Assembly: GCA_016714605.1 (NCBI GenBank)
Contig: JADKDL010000001.1
Location: 372,001 to 436,000, forward strand
Length of the DNA: 64,000 bases
Reading direction: 5' to 3'
Source: Bacteroidales bacterium
GTDB lineage: Bacteria > Bacteroidota > Bacteroidia > Bacteroidales > UBA1715
This document shows positions 1 through 9,224 of the stretch, piece by piece (within the stretch, counting starts at the first letter, position 1; every line of letters starts with the position of its first letter). The translations under genes and the position numbers were made by a program. The notes beneath the pieces were generated by a model, which ran no database searches, was not told the DNA's origin, and was given only the letters and a program-made list of their open reading frames with translations.

Positions 1-519
1 AGTATGAATACTTGGATATGTGATTTTATTTTTGTCGGTATTTTCTCCAACTGATAAGAATTCGTTGTACTTGTCGCCATCAAACTGATTAGGAAATCTG
101 AGCAAAGTATAATCAATAGTATTATGAATAATAGATAAAGCAAAAGCGCCTGATAAGGTTAATTTGCCCGAATAAGTGGTATGATGTAATGCCAAGGGAA
201 TCATAAATTGGTATGTGCCAAAATGTGAATCTCCTGCCTGATCAAAATTTATTTGAAATCCGTAGCCAAGAGCATTTCTACTGTTAAATATATTAGCTTT
301 TGCTTTATCGGCTCCAATTGCAAAGGTCTGATATGGTACTGCAACACTTCTGTATTGGTCTCTGTATAAAGCATTTATTCTTATTTGTCCGCGATAGAGA
401 CCTGTAAGAGCATGATTTAAATTTAAAGGTGAAATATTGAAGTCTGAGAAATGTATATCTTGTGAATATGATATATTCATCAATAAAAAACATAATATGA
501 TGAATATAATTTTTTTCAT
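1..519 (-). CDS. PorP/SprF-family type IX secretion membrane protein (partial, 3' end beyond window)
   Basis: The translation begins with a hydrophobic signal peptide (residues 1-20, ending SYSQ) followed directly by DIHFSDFNISPLNLNHAL, the usual start of mature PorP/SprF proteins, then alternating strands expected of an outer-membrane beta barrel. 173 codons are visible; the family is about 300-350 residues, so the C-terminal half lies off the left edge. Its ATG overlaps the stop of the upstream adhesin gene as TAATG, so the two are probably translationally coupled. In Flavobacterium johnsoniae, SprF-type proteins are needed for secretion of adjacent cargo with a type B C-terminal domain; that this protein serves the neighbouring adhesin is inferred from this precedent and the coupling. 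Confidence 0.88.
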   Translation of the reverse strand, partial: MKKIIFIILCFLLMNISYSQDIHFSDFNISPLNLNHALTGLYRGQIRINALYRDQYRSVAVPYQTFAIGADKAKANIFNSRNALGYGFQINFDQAGDSHFGTYQFMIPLALHHTTYSGKLTLSGAFALSIIHNTIDYTLLRFPNQFDGDKYNEFLSVGENTDKNKITYPSIHT

Positions 520-3500
520 TATCTAATAAGTGTAATGTTTCCTTCTTTTATATAAGGAGTTTGATCCATACAAGTAGCTTCAATGTAGTAAACAAAAACT
601 GCCGGAGCTAATTCTTTGCCTTTATATTTTCCATCCCAACCAATATTTAAATCATTAGTTTCAAATACTTTTTCGCCCCAACGGTCAAAAATTGCAAATT
701 GCAAATGCGTTAAAATATTACTTTTTACAAATAAAATATCATTTACTCCATCATTATTAGGACTAAATGCTGTTGGCACAAAGATAAACGTTTCATCGCA
801 TTTAAATTCAACGACTTCAACCATTGTGGTGTCATAATTTGAACAACCATATACATCTGTAGCTATTACGTAATATGTTTTGGATGCATCGGGTTTTGCT
901 ATTGGAGTAGGTTTTGAACCGTCATCGAGGTCAAAATCAGGAATCCAGCGGTAAGATAGTGAGTCTATAATCTTGTGAAAAGGGTACAAAGTCGTTGTCT
1001 GTCCCCTATATATTCTGAAAGGTTCTGCAAATGCGTCGAGAATAGGAAGCGATTCAGTTACATCTATTGTAAAGGTCTGATTTAAGGAACATCCTCTATA
1101 ATCAGTAAGTGTTAGATAATAATTGCCGCTACATAATTTAGTGTTCATACTCGTGGTGTCTCTATTGCTCCAAGCATATTTATAGGGAGCCGAACCACCT
1201 TTGGGTATGATTGAAATAATACCATTACAAGCTTTTTCGCAACTTACATTGGTGCATAATGAATCAAATTGGAGTAATTCAGGATTGGTAATAATAAAAA
1301 CGGTTGAATCAATACAACCTAAGTCGTCAGTTATGGTTACTGAATATTTTCCTTCTACAAGGTCATATCGAGTGTTGTTTGTTTCTCCATTTTCCCAAAG
1401 AAACTGGAATGGACCAAATCCGGTAGGATCTAAAATTATTGCACCATTTTTATCATCGTGGCAAACAATATCTTGAAAAACCTGTGGCTCTAAATCTATT
1501 GTATTTACTACTATTTGTACTGTAGATTTGTAAATACAACCATTTCTCGTTATTGCAGTAATTTCAAAGTCTGTAGTTTCTATAGGCTTTACAAGAACAT
1601 TTTCTTGGTCGTTATTTCCTACAACGTATCTTCTTGGTTCCCAGGTCCAAATTACAGGATTTTCTGGATTTAAGTTCTTTGCCCAAATTTCTGTAGTTTC
1701 ACCTTTGCAAATCAATTTTTCACCGCCCGAAGTTATTTCATTATTAGTTACAACGAGAGGAATCTCCAAAATCATTGGGGGTGCACATATTTTAGGTACT
1801 ATTCTTATATAATAAGTTTTATTTGTCGTTGCAGTAGTTTCTATGGTTGCACTAGTTATATCTGAATTTATTAAAGTTTGCATCTGCGAATCTTCATACC
1901 AATAATATTCACTAACTGGGTCGGAGCTAATAATTGTTATTTTTATATTATCACCCAAACAAACAGTGTCTTTTTTTAAGCCATCAACTTCAATTATGTA
2001 ATCTACTACAAGTAAATCTTGGTGAACCTCAACTCTTTGATATACTATTTCGGAACAAACTCCTCGGTCAATGTTTAAAATATAATCAGTAGATGTTTCT
2101 GTATCGGTAGTAGGATTAGAAATATTGTCGTCGTTCAGATTGTCTGCCGGAGTCCATTTATATTTTGTAGTAGAATTAGGTATAGATTCAAACCCTATTG
2201 TTGTAGATTCTCCATAACATAAATGTATAGTTTCTAATGTATTATAACTGATTATTTTATCTAATACTAATGTTTTTTTAACAGAATCTATTATATTGCA
2301 TGTTAAACTATCTACTGCCCATAGTTTTATTATATATGTACCTGTTTCTGTATAGGTATGATAAGGATTCTTCTCGTTAGATAAAGGACTTCCATCTCCA
2401 AAATCCCAAGTATATTTTACATTGTCTGGGCTTTCTGTAACGGTAGTGTTATTGAAGTAGAATCCGTTTTCGCTACAGGTAAGTTCAGGAAGATCAAAAT
2501 CTGCATAAACTCTGCCTACTTCAATTCTGAAACGAACCACAGCATTGTTGCAATTCGAAGATTCATTTGTGTTAGACCATACACTATCTGGTTTAGTTGG
2601 AAATTTTTGGCACCCACCGCAACTTGCACAGGCAGATTGATATATGTTTCCTTTAGAATCGAATCTACTAGTACCACCATCTACATGGTCTCGACCACTA
2701 TCTGGACACCCTGAAGAAACGTATTCACCTAGGTTATAATCAAGATAATAATAATCGCAGTAAAAAAGTTCACCAAAAAATGTAGCATAATCTAATCGTT
2801 CCAACTTATCATCTAAAACCATAAAGTAGAAATCTTGTCCATCGGTTTCCGATCTGTAACAGTTTAGAGTTACATCCATTCCTTTTGTGCCTTCTATTTC
2901 ATCCCATTTGAAGTCGTAATACAATTTATTTTCAATTAAAGGAGGTGTAAATTCTCCTTCGGGCCATTCTCTACCCACACCTGCCAAATATATTCTATTG
3001 CAAATATCTACTTCAAAAGCTGTTGGAGAAATGTTTGGTTTTCCGTTACCTGTTCCGAAAACAGTTGCTAATAAAAGTTTGTCAATAGTATTTGAGAATT
3101 TTGCTATAAATTGTCCACTATTAGGTTTTCCATAGAGCACTCTGTTCGTATTAGTGTTAAAGATAAGCGTACTATCTTTGGCTTCAGTTTGTCCATAAAT
3201 ATATACTTGTTTATCAACGTCAATTCTAACAAAATGAGCTTGATCGTAATATTCTGAACCGAAATAGCTAGCTCCTTCAAGTGTTGTTCCGTTTGCAGAT
3301 ATTTTAGCAACAAATGCATCGGTAGTTCCCCCACTTTTTGTTTTGAAAGGGGCTTTGATTGTTGTAAATATGTCGGTTGATTCAGTTCCACCTGTTATAT
3401 ATGCATTTCCGAATTCATCTACATCAATAGAATTTACTATATCATTTTCACTACCACCATAATAGGAACTCCAAATAAAAGCAGAAATATTGCTGTTCAT

Positions 3501-4955
3501 TTTAAAAGCAACACCTTCTTGTTTACCCAAACTGCTTGGTTGAAATGCTGAAACCGTAGGAAAATCTGTAGAATAGGTACATGAGCCAACATATACATTA
3601 TCATCGTTATCAACCATTATTTCTCCTCTTGCTCCATCACCATAATTATAGTAAAGAGCTCCGTTTCCAGTCATCAATTGTGAATTTGGAATAGTTGTGT
3701 TGAAGTTCAATCCGTCGTTTTCAGTACCTCCTATATACGTTGAGGCTAGTAAATTTGTACCGTCGCTTTGTATTTTACTTACAAAGATATCAACCCCGAA
3801 TTCAAAATTAAGTGAATTATCGTAGGAAATATTTGTACCTCCGTTGAACGTATTATCATAAGCGTTTATTACCGGAAAATCGGCAGAACCCGTTGTTCCT
3901 AATATTAGAAGTTCGTTTTTGCTGTTTACAATTAAGCTATGAGGCATTTCGCAGCTAGTGCCTCCAAGGTATGTTGCGTAGATTCTGTTTATTCCATCTG
4001 ACGAATATTTTATTATTCCAATATCCCAACCACCGCCATTATAATTCATTTGGTATGCTCCATTGCTTACCGGATAGCCTATTCCCTGAACTATTCCACC
4101 TGAATATACATATCCATCGTGGTCATAAGTTGCTGTAAATCCCCAATTATCTGCTTCAGAGCCTGAGTAGGTTGAGAAAATTAGATCAGGATCTATTATG
4201 AGCGTTCGCGAGGTGTCGTATTCTGCAATTCTATAACTTACAACATTTCTGTTAATTTTATATTTTGCAAATACTCTATGCCTGTTTCCTTCTTTTATTT
4301 GGTAAGATATTGGTGCATTTTCATACACTGTATTTACGCTCGTTTTTATTTCTAATCTTTTTTGACTGATTGTAAGATTTGAAACATCAGTGTATTCTAG
4401 TTGTATGTCATTAGGATTTCCCCCCGGATGAATAATGAAATCATATTTTAAAGTTCCGCCATTATCGTATAAACACAAATCTATATGAGAATAAATATTT
4501 TTATAGGTTATTTTTCTAAAAGATTCGACTCCACTTGCCCAAAATTTGGTGTCGTTGCCCAAATAAAAGTTCTCATAACCAATATTTTTATTTTCTTTCA
4601 CAATTGTGTAATTGTGATTGTAATTTTTAAAATAAACTTTGTAGGAATGACCTTTTATTGCACCATTTTCTTCTATTTTTTTATGCTCATGTTCTGGCTT
4701 TTCTATACCTGCATGACTATGTTGGGAAGATGATGGGTCGTAGAAATTGTATTTCAGTCCGTCTTTTTCCAAAAAAAGTTGCCCTTCATGCAAGTGAGTC
4801 ATAAATAAAACTTGCTCCGGCCATTGATTTTTATTCTCAGAAAAACTCAAAAGAGCAGCTTGAGAGAATGTGTTCTGAAAAAAACACAGAATAGCTAAGA
4901 GTGTAAGAATGTAAGTATTTCTTAAGCCTGATATATATAGATAAGCTGTTTTCAT
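519..4955 (-). CDS. Giant secreted T9SS cargo adhesin with SBBP, PKD, SprB repeats and type B C-terminal sorting domain
   Basis: A 1478-residue protein. It has a signal peptide (about 1-33, ending TFSQA), an N-terminal DUF7948-like domain (about 38-235, starting FSENKNQWPEQV), a beta-propeller region of SBBP-type repeats (about 255-650), a PKD domain near 825-895 with WDFGDGS, further Ig-like segments, two SprB-type repeats near 1155-1310 (GPFQFLWENGE and APYKYAWSN, each followed by Y-x-V/L-T-I/L-T-D), and a C-terminal gliding-associated type B sorting domain (about 1390-1478) with FVPTAFSPNNDGVND, FDRWGEKVFET and WDGKYKGKEL. The architecture predicts Sec export to the periplasm, T9SS export and surface attachment. 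It is coupled to a PorP/SprF gene downstream. The ligand cannot be read from sequence. Domain boundaries are estimates by eye. Confidence 0.9.
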   Translation of the reverse strand: MKTAYLYISGLRNTYILTLLAILCFFQNTFSQAALLSFSENKNQWPEQVLFMTHLHEGQLFLEKDGLKYNFYDPSSSQHSHAGIEKPEHEHKKIEENGAIKGHSYKVYFKNYNHNYTIVKENKNIGYENFYLGNDTKFWASGVESFRKITYKNIYSHIDLCLYDNGGTLKYDFIIHPGGNPNDIQLEYTDVSNLTISQKRLEIKTSVNTVYENAPISYQIKEGNRHRVFAKYKINRNVVSYRIAEYDTSRTLIIDPDLIFSTYSGSEADNWGFTATYDHDGYVYSGGIVQGIGYPVSNGAYQMNYNGGGWDIGIIKYSSDGINRIYATYLGGTSCEMPHSLIVNSKNELLILGTTGSADFPVINAYDNTFNGGTNISYDNSLNFEFGVDIFVSKIQSDGTNLLASTYIGGTENDGLNFNTTIPNSQLMTGNGALYYNYGDGARGEIMVDNDDNVYVGSCTYSTDFPTVSAFQPSSLGKQEGVAFKMNSNISAFIWSSYYGGSENDIVNSIDVDEFGNAYITGGTESTDIFTTIKAPFKTKSGGTTDAFVAKISANGTTLEGASYFGSEYYDQAHFVRIDVDKQVYIYGQTEAKDSTLIFNTNTNRVLYGKPNSGQFIAKFSNTIDKLLLATVFGTGNGKPNISPTAFEVDICNRIYLAGVGREWPEGEFTPPLIENKLYYDFKWDEIEGTKGMDVTLNCYRSETDGQDFYFMVLDDKLERLDYATFFGELFYCDYYYLDYNLGEYVSSGCPDSGRDHVDGGTSRFDSKGNIYQSACASCGGCQKFPTKPDSVWSNTNESSNCNNAVVRFRIEVGRVYADFDLPELTCSENGFYFNNTTVTESPDNVKYTWDFGDGSPLSNEKNPYHTYTETGTYIIKLWAVDSLTCNIIDSVKKTLVLDKIISYNTLETIHLCYGESTTIGFESIPNSTTKYKWTPADNLNDDNISNPTTDTETSTDYILNIDRGVCSEIVYQRVEVHQDLLVVDYIIEVDGLKKDTVCLGDNIKITIISSDPVSEYYWYEDSQMQTLINSDITSATIETTATTNKTYYIRIVPKICAPPMILEIPLVVTNNEITSGGEKLICKGETTEIWAKNLNPENPVIWTWEPRRYVVGNNDQENVLVKPIETTDFEITAITRNGCIYKSTVQIVVNTIDLEPQVFQDIVCHDDKNGAIILDPTGFGPFQFLWENGETNNTRYDLVEGKYSVTITDDLGCIDSTVFIITNPELLQFDSLCTNVSCEKACNGIISIIPKGGSAPYKYAWSNRDTTSMNTKLCSGNYYLTLTDYRGCSLNQTFTIDVTESLPILDAFAEPFRIYRGQTTTLYPFHKIIDSLSYRWIPDFDLDDGSKPTPIAKPDASKTYYVIATDVYGCSNYDTTMVEVVEFKCDETFIFVPTAFSPNNDGVNDILFVKSNILTHLQFAIFDRWGEKVFETNDLNIGWDGKYKGKELAPAVFVYYIEATCMDQTPYIKEGNITLIR

Positions 4956-5144
4956 ATCAAACAGACTATTAAAGATTGTTTTTGGTTGCTTAAAAATACG
5001 TATTTTATTATGGATAATTAATGATATTGAGGAAATATAATTAATTAAAGTATAAAATTCAGAAAGTTATTGCTGGTTACTCACTCCTATTAAGCTCAAA
5101 TATGTTGTTTCATTTTTATTTGAGAATAAGTAAAACAGAGTTTA

Positions 5145-5193
5145 TCTCATAAAAAAAGAGCCACCAAGTATTTGGTAGCTCTTTTTTATGAGA
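5145..5193 (-). terminator. Long hairpin terminator downstream of groEL
   Basis: A long, nearly perfect inverted repeat (outer arms TCTCATAAAAAA and TTTTTTATGAGA, inner arms GAGCCACCAA and TTGGTAGCTC with one mismatch) sits 22 bases past the groEL stop. T-tracts are present within both arms, so it could terminate in either direction; on the plus strand there is no gene that needs it. Confidence 0.8.
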
Positions 5194-5215
5194 TATCTAA
5201 TGGACTGGTTTAATA

Positions 5216-6859
5216 TTACATCATTCCACCCATTCCACCCATACCGCCCATTCCTGGAGCACCCATAGGAGCAGAATTTTCTTCTTTTTTATCAGCTAAT
5301 ATACATTCTGTTGTAAGAAGCATACCAGCAATAGACGCAGCATTTTCAAGTGCAATACGTGTTACTTTTTTAGGATCAATAACGCCTGATTGTTTAAGGT
5401 TTTCATAAACTCCGGTTCTTGCATTGTAACCAAAGTCGCCTTTTCCTTCCATAACTTTCTGAACTACAACAGAGCCTTCGCCACCAGCATTTTCAACAAT
5501 TGTTCTAAGAGGTGATTCAATAGCACGTCTAACAATCTGAATACCTGTATTTTGGTCTTCATTCTCGCCTGTAAGGTTTTCTAAGGCTTTGATAGCTCTA
5601 ATTAGAGCAACACCACCACCCGGAATAATACCTTCTTCAACCGCAGCTTTAGTAGCGCTAAGTGCATCATCTACACGGTCTTTTTTCTCTTTCATTTCCA
5701 TTTCAGAGGCAGCACCAACATAAAGTACAGCTACACCACCAGCAAGTTTAGCTAGTCTTTCTTGTAGTTTTTCTTTATCGTAGTCAGAAGTACTTGTTTC
5801 TATTTGAGCTTTAATTTGAGCTACTCTTGCGTTAATTTGAGCTTTCTCTCCCGATCCGTTTACTATTATTGTATTTTCTTTGTCAATAGTAATTTTTTCG
5901 CATTCGCCAAGTAGTTCAAGTGTAGCAGTTTCCAAATTCAAACCTGTTTCTTCGCTTATAACTGTACCACCGGTAAGAATAGCAATATCTTGAAGCATTT
6001 CTTTTCTTCTATCGCCAAATCCTGGAGCTTTAACAGCAGCAATTTTCAATGAACCTCTCAATTTGTTTACAACTAAAGTTGCAAGAGCTTCGCCTTCAAC
6101 ATCTTCAGAAATAATAAGCAAAGGTCTGCCTGATTGATGAGTAGCTTCAAGTATTGGAAGTAAATCTTTCATTGATGATATTTTTTTATCATACAATAAA
6201 ATGAAAGGATTTTCTAGAACTGCTTCCATTTTCTCAGAGTTTGTTACAAAATAAGGAGAAATGTAACCTCTGTCAAATTGCATACCTTCAACTATTTCCA
6301 CAGTTGTTTCAGTACCTTTAGCTTCTTCAACAGTTATAACGCCTTCTTTTTTAACTTTTTTCATAGCTTCAGCTATCAGTTTTCCGATTTCTTCATCGTT
6401 GTTTGCTGATATTCTTGCTACTTGTTCAACTTTGTCGCCATCTTGAGGAATAAGTTCTGCTTGTTCATTAAGGTTAGCTACAACAGCTGCAACAGCTTTG
6501 TCTATACCTCTTTTCAAATCCATTGGGTTTGCACCTGCAGCTACGTTTTTCAATCCAACATGAACAATAGCTTGAGCCAACACGGTTGCGGTAGTTGTAC
6601 CATCGCCTGCGTTATCATTGGTTTTAGAAGCAACTTCTTTAACCATTTGAGCACCCATGTTTTCAAAAGGATCTGATAGTTCAATTTCTTTTGCAACCGT
6701 TACACCGTCTTTAGTAATAAGTGGTGCACCGAATTTTTTTTCTATTACAACATTTCTTCCTTTAGGTCCTAATGTTACTTTTACTGCATTAGCAAGAGCA
6801 TCAACGCCTCTTTTTAAAGCATCTCTTGCTTCTAAATCAAATTTTATTTCTTTTGCCAT
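5216..6859 (-). CDS. groL: Chaperonin GroEL (Hsp60)
   Basis: 547 residues, the normal length for GroEL. It starts MAKEIKFDLEARDALKRGVD and has the LGPKGRNVV and GDGTTTATVL ATP-binding motifs near residues 30-95, the apical domain in the middle (EGMQFDRGYISPYF), AASIAGMLLTTE near 510, and a Gly-Gly-Met-rich tail. It forms the 14-mer cytosolic folding cage with GroES, encoded 39 bases upstream on the same strand. The pair is one transcription unit ending at the hairpin at 5145-5193. No CIRCE operator is visible upstream of the pair. The identification is secure. Confidence 0.99.
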   Translation of the reverse strand: MAKEIKFDLEARDALKRGVDALANAVKVTLGPKGRNVVIEKKFGAPLITKDGVTVAKEIELSDPFENMGAQMVKEVASKTNDNAGDGTTTATVLAQAIVHVGLKNVAAGANPMDLKRGIDKAVAAVVANLNEQAELIPQDGDKVEQVARISANNDEEIGKLIAEAMKKVKKEGVITVEEAKGTETTVEIVEGMQFDRGYISPYFVTNSEKMEAVLENPFILLYDKKISSMKDLLPILEATHQSGRPLLIISEDVEGEALATLVVNKLRGSLKIAAVKAPGFGDRRKEMLQDIAILTGGTVISEETGLNLETATLELLGECEKITIDKENTIIVNGSGEKAQINARVAQIKAQIETSTSDYDKEKLQERLAKLAGGVAVLYVGAASEMEMKEKKDRVDDALSATKAAVEEGIIPGGGVALIRAIKALENLTGENEDQNTGIQIVRRAIESPLRTIVENAGGEGSVVVQKVMEGKGDFGYNARTGVYENLKQSGVIDPKKVTRIALENAASIAGMLLTTECILADKKEENSAPMGAPGMGGMGGMGGMM

Positions 6860-6898
6860 ATTTTTACAAAAGTTAAGTTTTTAAATTAATGAAAATAA

Positions 6899-7186
6899 TT
6901 ATTTTACGATATACAAAACATCAGTTTGTGACATTAATAGATAGTTATCTCCATCTATTGTAAGTTCTGTACCGGAATATTTTCCGAAAAGAACTTGATC
7001 ACCTACTTTAATTTCCATTTCTTCGTCTTTTTTGGGTTTACCAACCGCTACCACTTCTCCTTGAAGAGGTTTTTCCTTTGCAGAATCTGGGATTATTATA
7101 CCCGATGCAGTTTTCTGTTCAGCAGCCTTTGGTTTAATAAGCACTTTGCCTGCTAATGGTCTTCCACTTATCTGTGCCATTGTCAT
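6899..7186 (-). CDS. groS: Co-chaperonin GroES (Hsp10)
   Basis: 95 residues, standard for GroES. The conserved start GRPLAGKVLIKP, the mobile-loop segment with TASGIIIPDSAKEKP, the GEVVAVG strand and the C-terminal DVLYIV are all present. The protein caps the GroEL ring. Translation can start at Met1 or at Met3 (MTMAQ); the alignment does not decide, and I used the outer start. It lies immediately upstream of groEL in a two-gene unit. The 250-base region upstream carries two copies of TTGGCATA on the coding strand, noted separately. Confidence 0.98.
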   Translation of the reverse strand: MTMAQISGRPLAGKVLIKPKAAEQKTASGIIIPDSAKEKPLQGEVVAVGKPKKDEEMEIKVGDQVLFGKYSGTELTIDGDNYLLMSQTDVLYIVK

Positions 7187-7242
7187 TTTGTATTTAAAGG
7201 TTAAACATTATTTTACTTCTTTTGCTTGTACTTGTCATTAAC

Positions 7243-7319
7243 TATGCCAAGAGAATTTTAAATATATTGAAATGCAATTTTGTCTTGTTTTTATATGTTT
7301 TTTTTCTTTATTATGCCAA
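7243..7319 (-). repeat. Pair of TTGGCATA direct repeats upstream of groES
   Basis: On the minus strand TTGGCATA occurs at 7312-7319 and again at 7243-7250, 69 bases apart, both followed by A/T-rich sequence, the nearer one 57 bases before the groES start. The spacing and position fit a regulatory role (operator or promoter element), but nothing else in the sequence confirms this. It resembles the -24 half of a sigma54 promoter, but the -12 GC is missing in both copies. Confidence 0.3.
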
Positions 7320-7442
7320 TATTCCTTTGGAGTTTTAATTTAAGTATGTTTTGCAACTAGACTTAAATTTTAAACTATACTGATTATTAATATGTTTAAT
7401 AGTGCAATTTTTTTATTTTTACTATAAACATGAACGGATATT

Positions 7443-7476
7443 AAAAAAAAAGAGTGTCGGCAAATGCTGACACTCT
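7443..7476 (-). terminator. Rho-independent terminator of the secG operon
   Basis: On the minus strand an 11-bp stem (AGAGTGTCAGC with GCCGACACTCT, one G-T pair) with a four-base loop is followed by a run of T residues. It lies 31 bases past the secG stop and separates this cluster from groES-groEL. Confidence 0.9.
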
Positions 7477-7507
7477 GGCATGAATTATATTATGTACAAA
7501 TAAAATT

Positions 7508-7821
7508 TTATTCTTCCGGAACTTCAGCAGAAGGAGTGTTTTCTGGTAAAGTGGTAGTCTGTTCAATTTCTTCTCCTAGTATTGATGTTTTTTCTACTTC
7601 GGTTTTATCAATCATTAGAGTAGAAAGCATACATAAAATCACCAATGCAATTGCTAAAGCCCATGTTGCTTTACCCAAGAACTCGGTAGTTTTTTTACCC
7701 CTATTACCTGATTTGATGCAGAAAAGTTAGAAGCTAATCCTCCACCTTTTGAGTTTTGAACCAAAACAATTAAAACCAGCAATATACTTGCTATTATAAT
7801 CAACACATTTACAACTAACAT
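7508..7821 (-). CDS. secG: Preprotein translocase subunit SecG (reading frame broken by one base)
   Basis: Small inner-membrane component of the SecYEG channel. Read from ATG at 7821, it gives a first membrane helix (LVVNVLIIIASILLVLIVLV), the conserved QNSKGGGLAS and then GVKK. The frame is lost in a run of seven T (7690-7696; A7 on the coding strand) and resumes one base over with TTEFLGKATWALA, a second helix and an acidic tail ending EVPEE. With one added A the product is 104 residues, normal for Bacteroidota SecG. GVKKTTEFLGKATW spanning the break matches the family, so the break is inside the gene. A sequencing indel is most likely; the A AAA AAA run could also permit slippage. The gene ends the regulator-lptE-TPR-secG cluster. 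Confidence 0.85.
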
Positions 7822-7833
7822 TACTAGATATTT

Positions 7834-8634
7834 TTATAGGTTATTTATTAAATCTTTTACTTCGTTAATACGGTCTGCAAAGTAAATACTTTTTTGTGGA
7901 TATTTCAAAATTAATTTTTGGTATATCTTTATTGCTTTGGTATAATTTTGTTGTTTAATATATATTTCTGCTAAGGTTTCTGTTAAAAATTCCGATTCTG
8001 GTTCATTTTTATCTGAATAATTATCAATTTTAATTTCATTTGTTTCAACAGATGGTTTTATTTTTGGATTTTTCTTAAGAAATTCATTAATCAAATCCAT
8101 ATCTTTTTTCAAATCATTTTTTAGATTTATTTCCGATTCTTTCATACCAACTGCTTGCAAATAGTCTGTTGGTGCTAAAGGAATTGTCTGTGTTTTTGTT
8201 TCTTTCTTTTCAGAAAAGTTTAAGCTGTCTGAATAATCAAACGATAGTAAATTATCGCTCTTTTGTTCTTTTTTATTTTTATCTGATTCTGATTTTTCAT
8301 CAGTAGTTTTATATATAAAATCTACATTTTCATTTTCTTGAATAAAATCGAACGTGTTTCTTTCAGCATTTTCTAAAATAGTTTGATTTTCTTTTTGTAT
8401 TGTTTTTAATTTTATGAGTGCGCATAATTTTGTTCTATCTCCAGTATAGCAAGCTGTGGTTTTTAGCTGACTATTATATCTGATGCTGTTTATATTGTTA
8501 AGACCCTTAATATAAAGTATATGCGCTAGCTGAAAGTATGGAAAGTCGTTTATAAGAGATTCAAGTTCTCTTACAACAGCTGAGTCTATAAGAAGTGGAT
8601 TTTCTATATATGTTTGTAATTCAGCTAAGTTCAT
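7834..8634 (-). CDS. Tetratricopeptide-like protein of the lptE-secG cluster
   Basis: 266 residues, no signal peptide or membrane segment. The N-terminal 90 residues are helical (starting MNLAELQTYIENPLLID, with DFPYFQLAHILYIKGL). The middle (about 95-200) is charged, Lys/Glu/Ser-rich and probably disordered. The C-terminal 50 residues form one clear TPR hairpin (LAEIYIKQQNYTKAIKIYQKLILKYPQ). It lies between lptE and secG, 13 bases before secG, an arrangement I recognise from other Bacteroidota. A cytoplasmic scaffold or adaptor role linked to envelope biogenesis is inference; no biochemical function is known to me. Confidence 0.75.
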   Translation of the reverse strand: MNLAELQTYIENPLLIDSAVVRELESLINDFPYFQLAHILYIKGLNNINSIRYNSQLKTTACYTGDRTKLCALIKLKTIQKENQTILENAERNTFDFIQENENVDFIYKTTDEKSESDKNKKEQKSDNLLSFDYSDSLNFSEKKETKTQTIPLAPTDYLQAVGMKESEINLKNDLKKDMDLINEFLKKNPKIKPSVETNEIKIDNYSDKNEPESEFLTETLAEIYIKQQNYTKAIKIYQKLILKYPQKSIYFADRINEVKDLINNL

Positions 8635-8705
8635 TTTTTTATAGTTGTAAATGTTTTTTTAAGTATTTATGTTTGTTTATCTGTAGTTTAAGAAAAAATA
8701 TGATT

Positions 8706-9224
8706 TTACCAATCGGCTAATGCTGCAGAAAATACTTTATCAATAATCTCTTGCGACATTTCCATTATTAAACCTGCTTCAACATCGTTTAGACTTTTAT
8801 CACTAGGATATTCTCTTGAAGCATCGAAGGATTTTTGAAAACTTTTATTTGGTTCTTTATTATTTGTAAATGAAACAGATAGAGTTATTGTCAATTTATT
8901 GAGAGCTGCTGTTTCATTGGCTCTTTCTCCTGTATAGCTTTGGTCATATCCGGTAATTTTTCCTTCAAATTCCAAATCGGCTTCAGAGTTTATCATTCGT
9001 AAACTTGTTTCTGAAAGAAGTTTATCTTTAAGACTTTCTGTAAGTGTGGTACTGAGTGTAGGTACTACATAACGTGCTACATTTTCTATATATGAAACCG
9101 AAAATGTTTTTACTTCCGGTGAAATAGAAGCTCCGGTAAACGAATATTTTATTCGGCAATTTGTCATAAAACTTGAAAGTATGACAAAAATTATAATTAG
9201 GAATATGTTTTTATATTTCGTCAT
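8706..9224 (-). CDS. lptE: LptE-family LPS-assembly lipoprotein
   Basis: 172 residues. The N-terminus is a lipoprotein signal (hydrophobic core FLIIIFVILSSFM, then TNC as lipobox with Cys at about residue 23). The body has the Bacteroidota LptE pattern: RIKYSFTGASI, an SVSYIENVA strand, a long helix (LSTTLTESLKDKLLSET), DLEFEGKITGYDQSY and the SFDASREYPSD motif. LptE plugs the LptD barrel that inserts lipopolysaccharide into the outer membrane; lptD is not in the window. Its ATG overlaps the stop of the upstream regulator gene as TAATG, so the two are co-translated. Confidence 0.9.
   Translation of the reverse strand: MTKYKNIFLIIIFVILSSFMTNCRIKYSFTGASISPEVKTFSVSYIENVARYVVPTLSTTLTESLKDKLLSETSLRMINSEADLEFEGKITGYDQSYTGERANETAALNKLTITLSVSFTNNKEPNKSFQKSFDASREYPSDKSLNDVEAGLIMEMSQEIIDKVFSAALADW

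Noticed and set aside
3104..3391. Open frames antisense to the adhesin, groEL, mfd and other long genes
   Set aside because: They are shadow frames lying fully inside well-supported genes and show no domain or signal of their own.
7243..7319. Sigma54 promoter upstream of groES
   Set aside because: TTGGCA resembles the -24 element, but the GC at -12 is missing in both copies.
7187..7442. CIRCE operator upstream of groESL
   Set aside because: No TTAGCACTC-N9-GAGTGCTAA-type inverted repeat is present.
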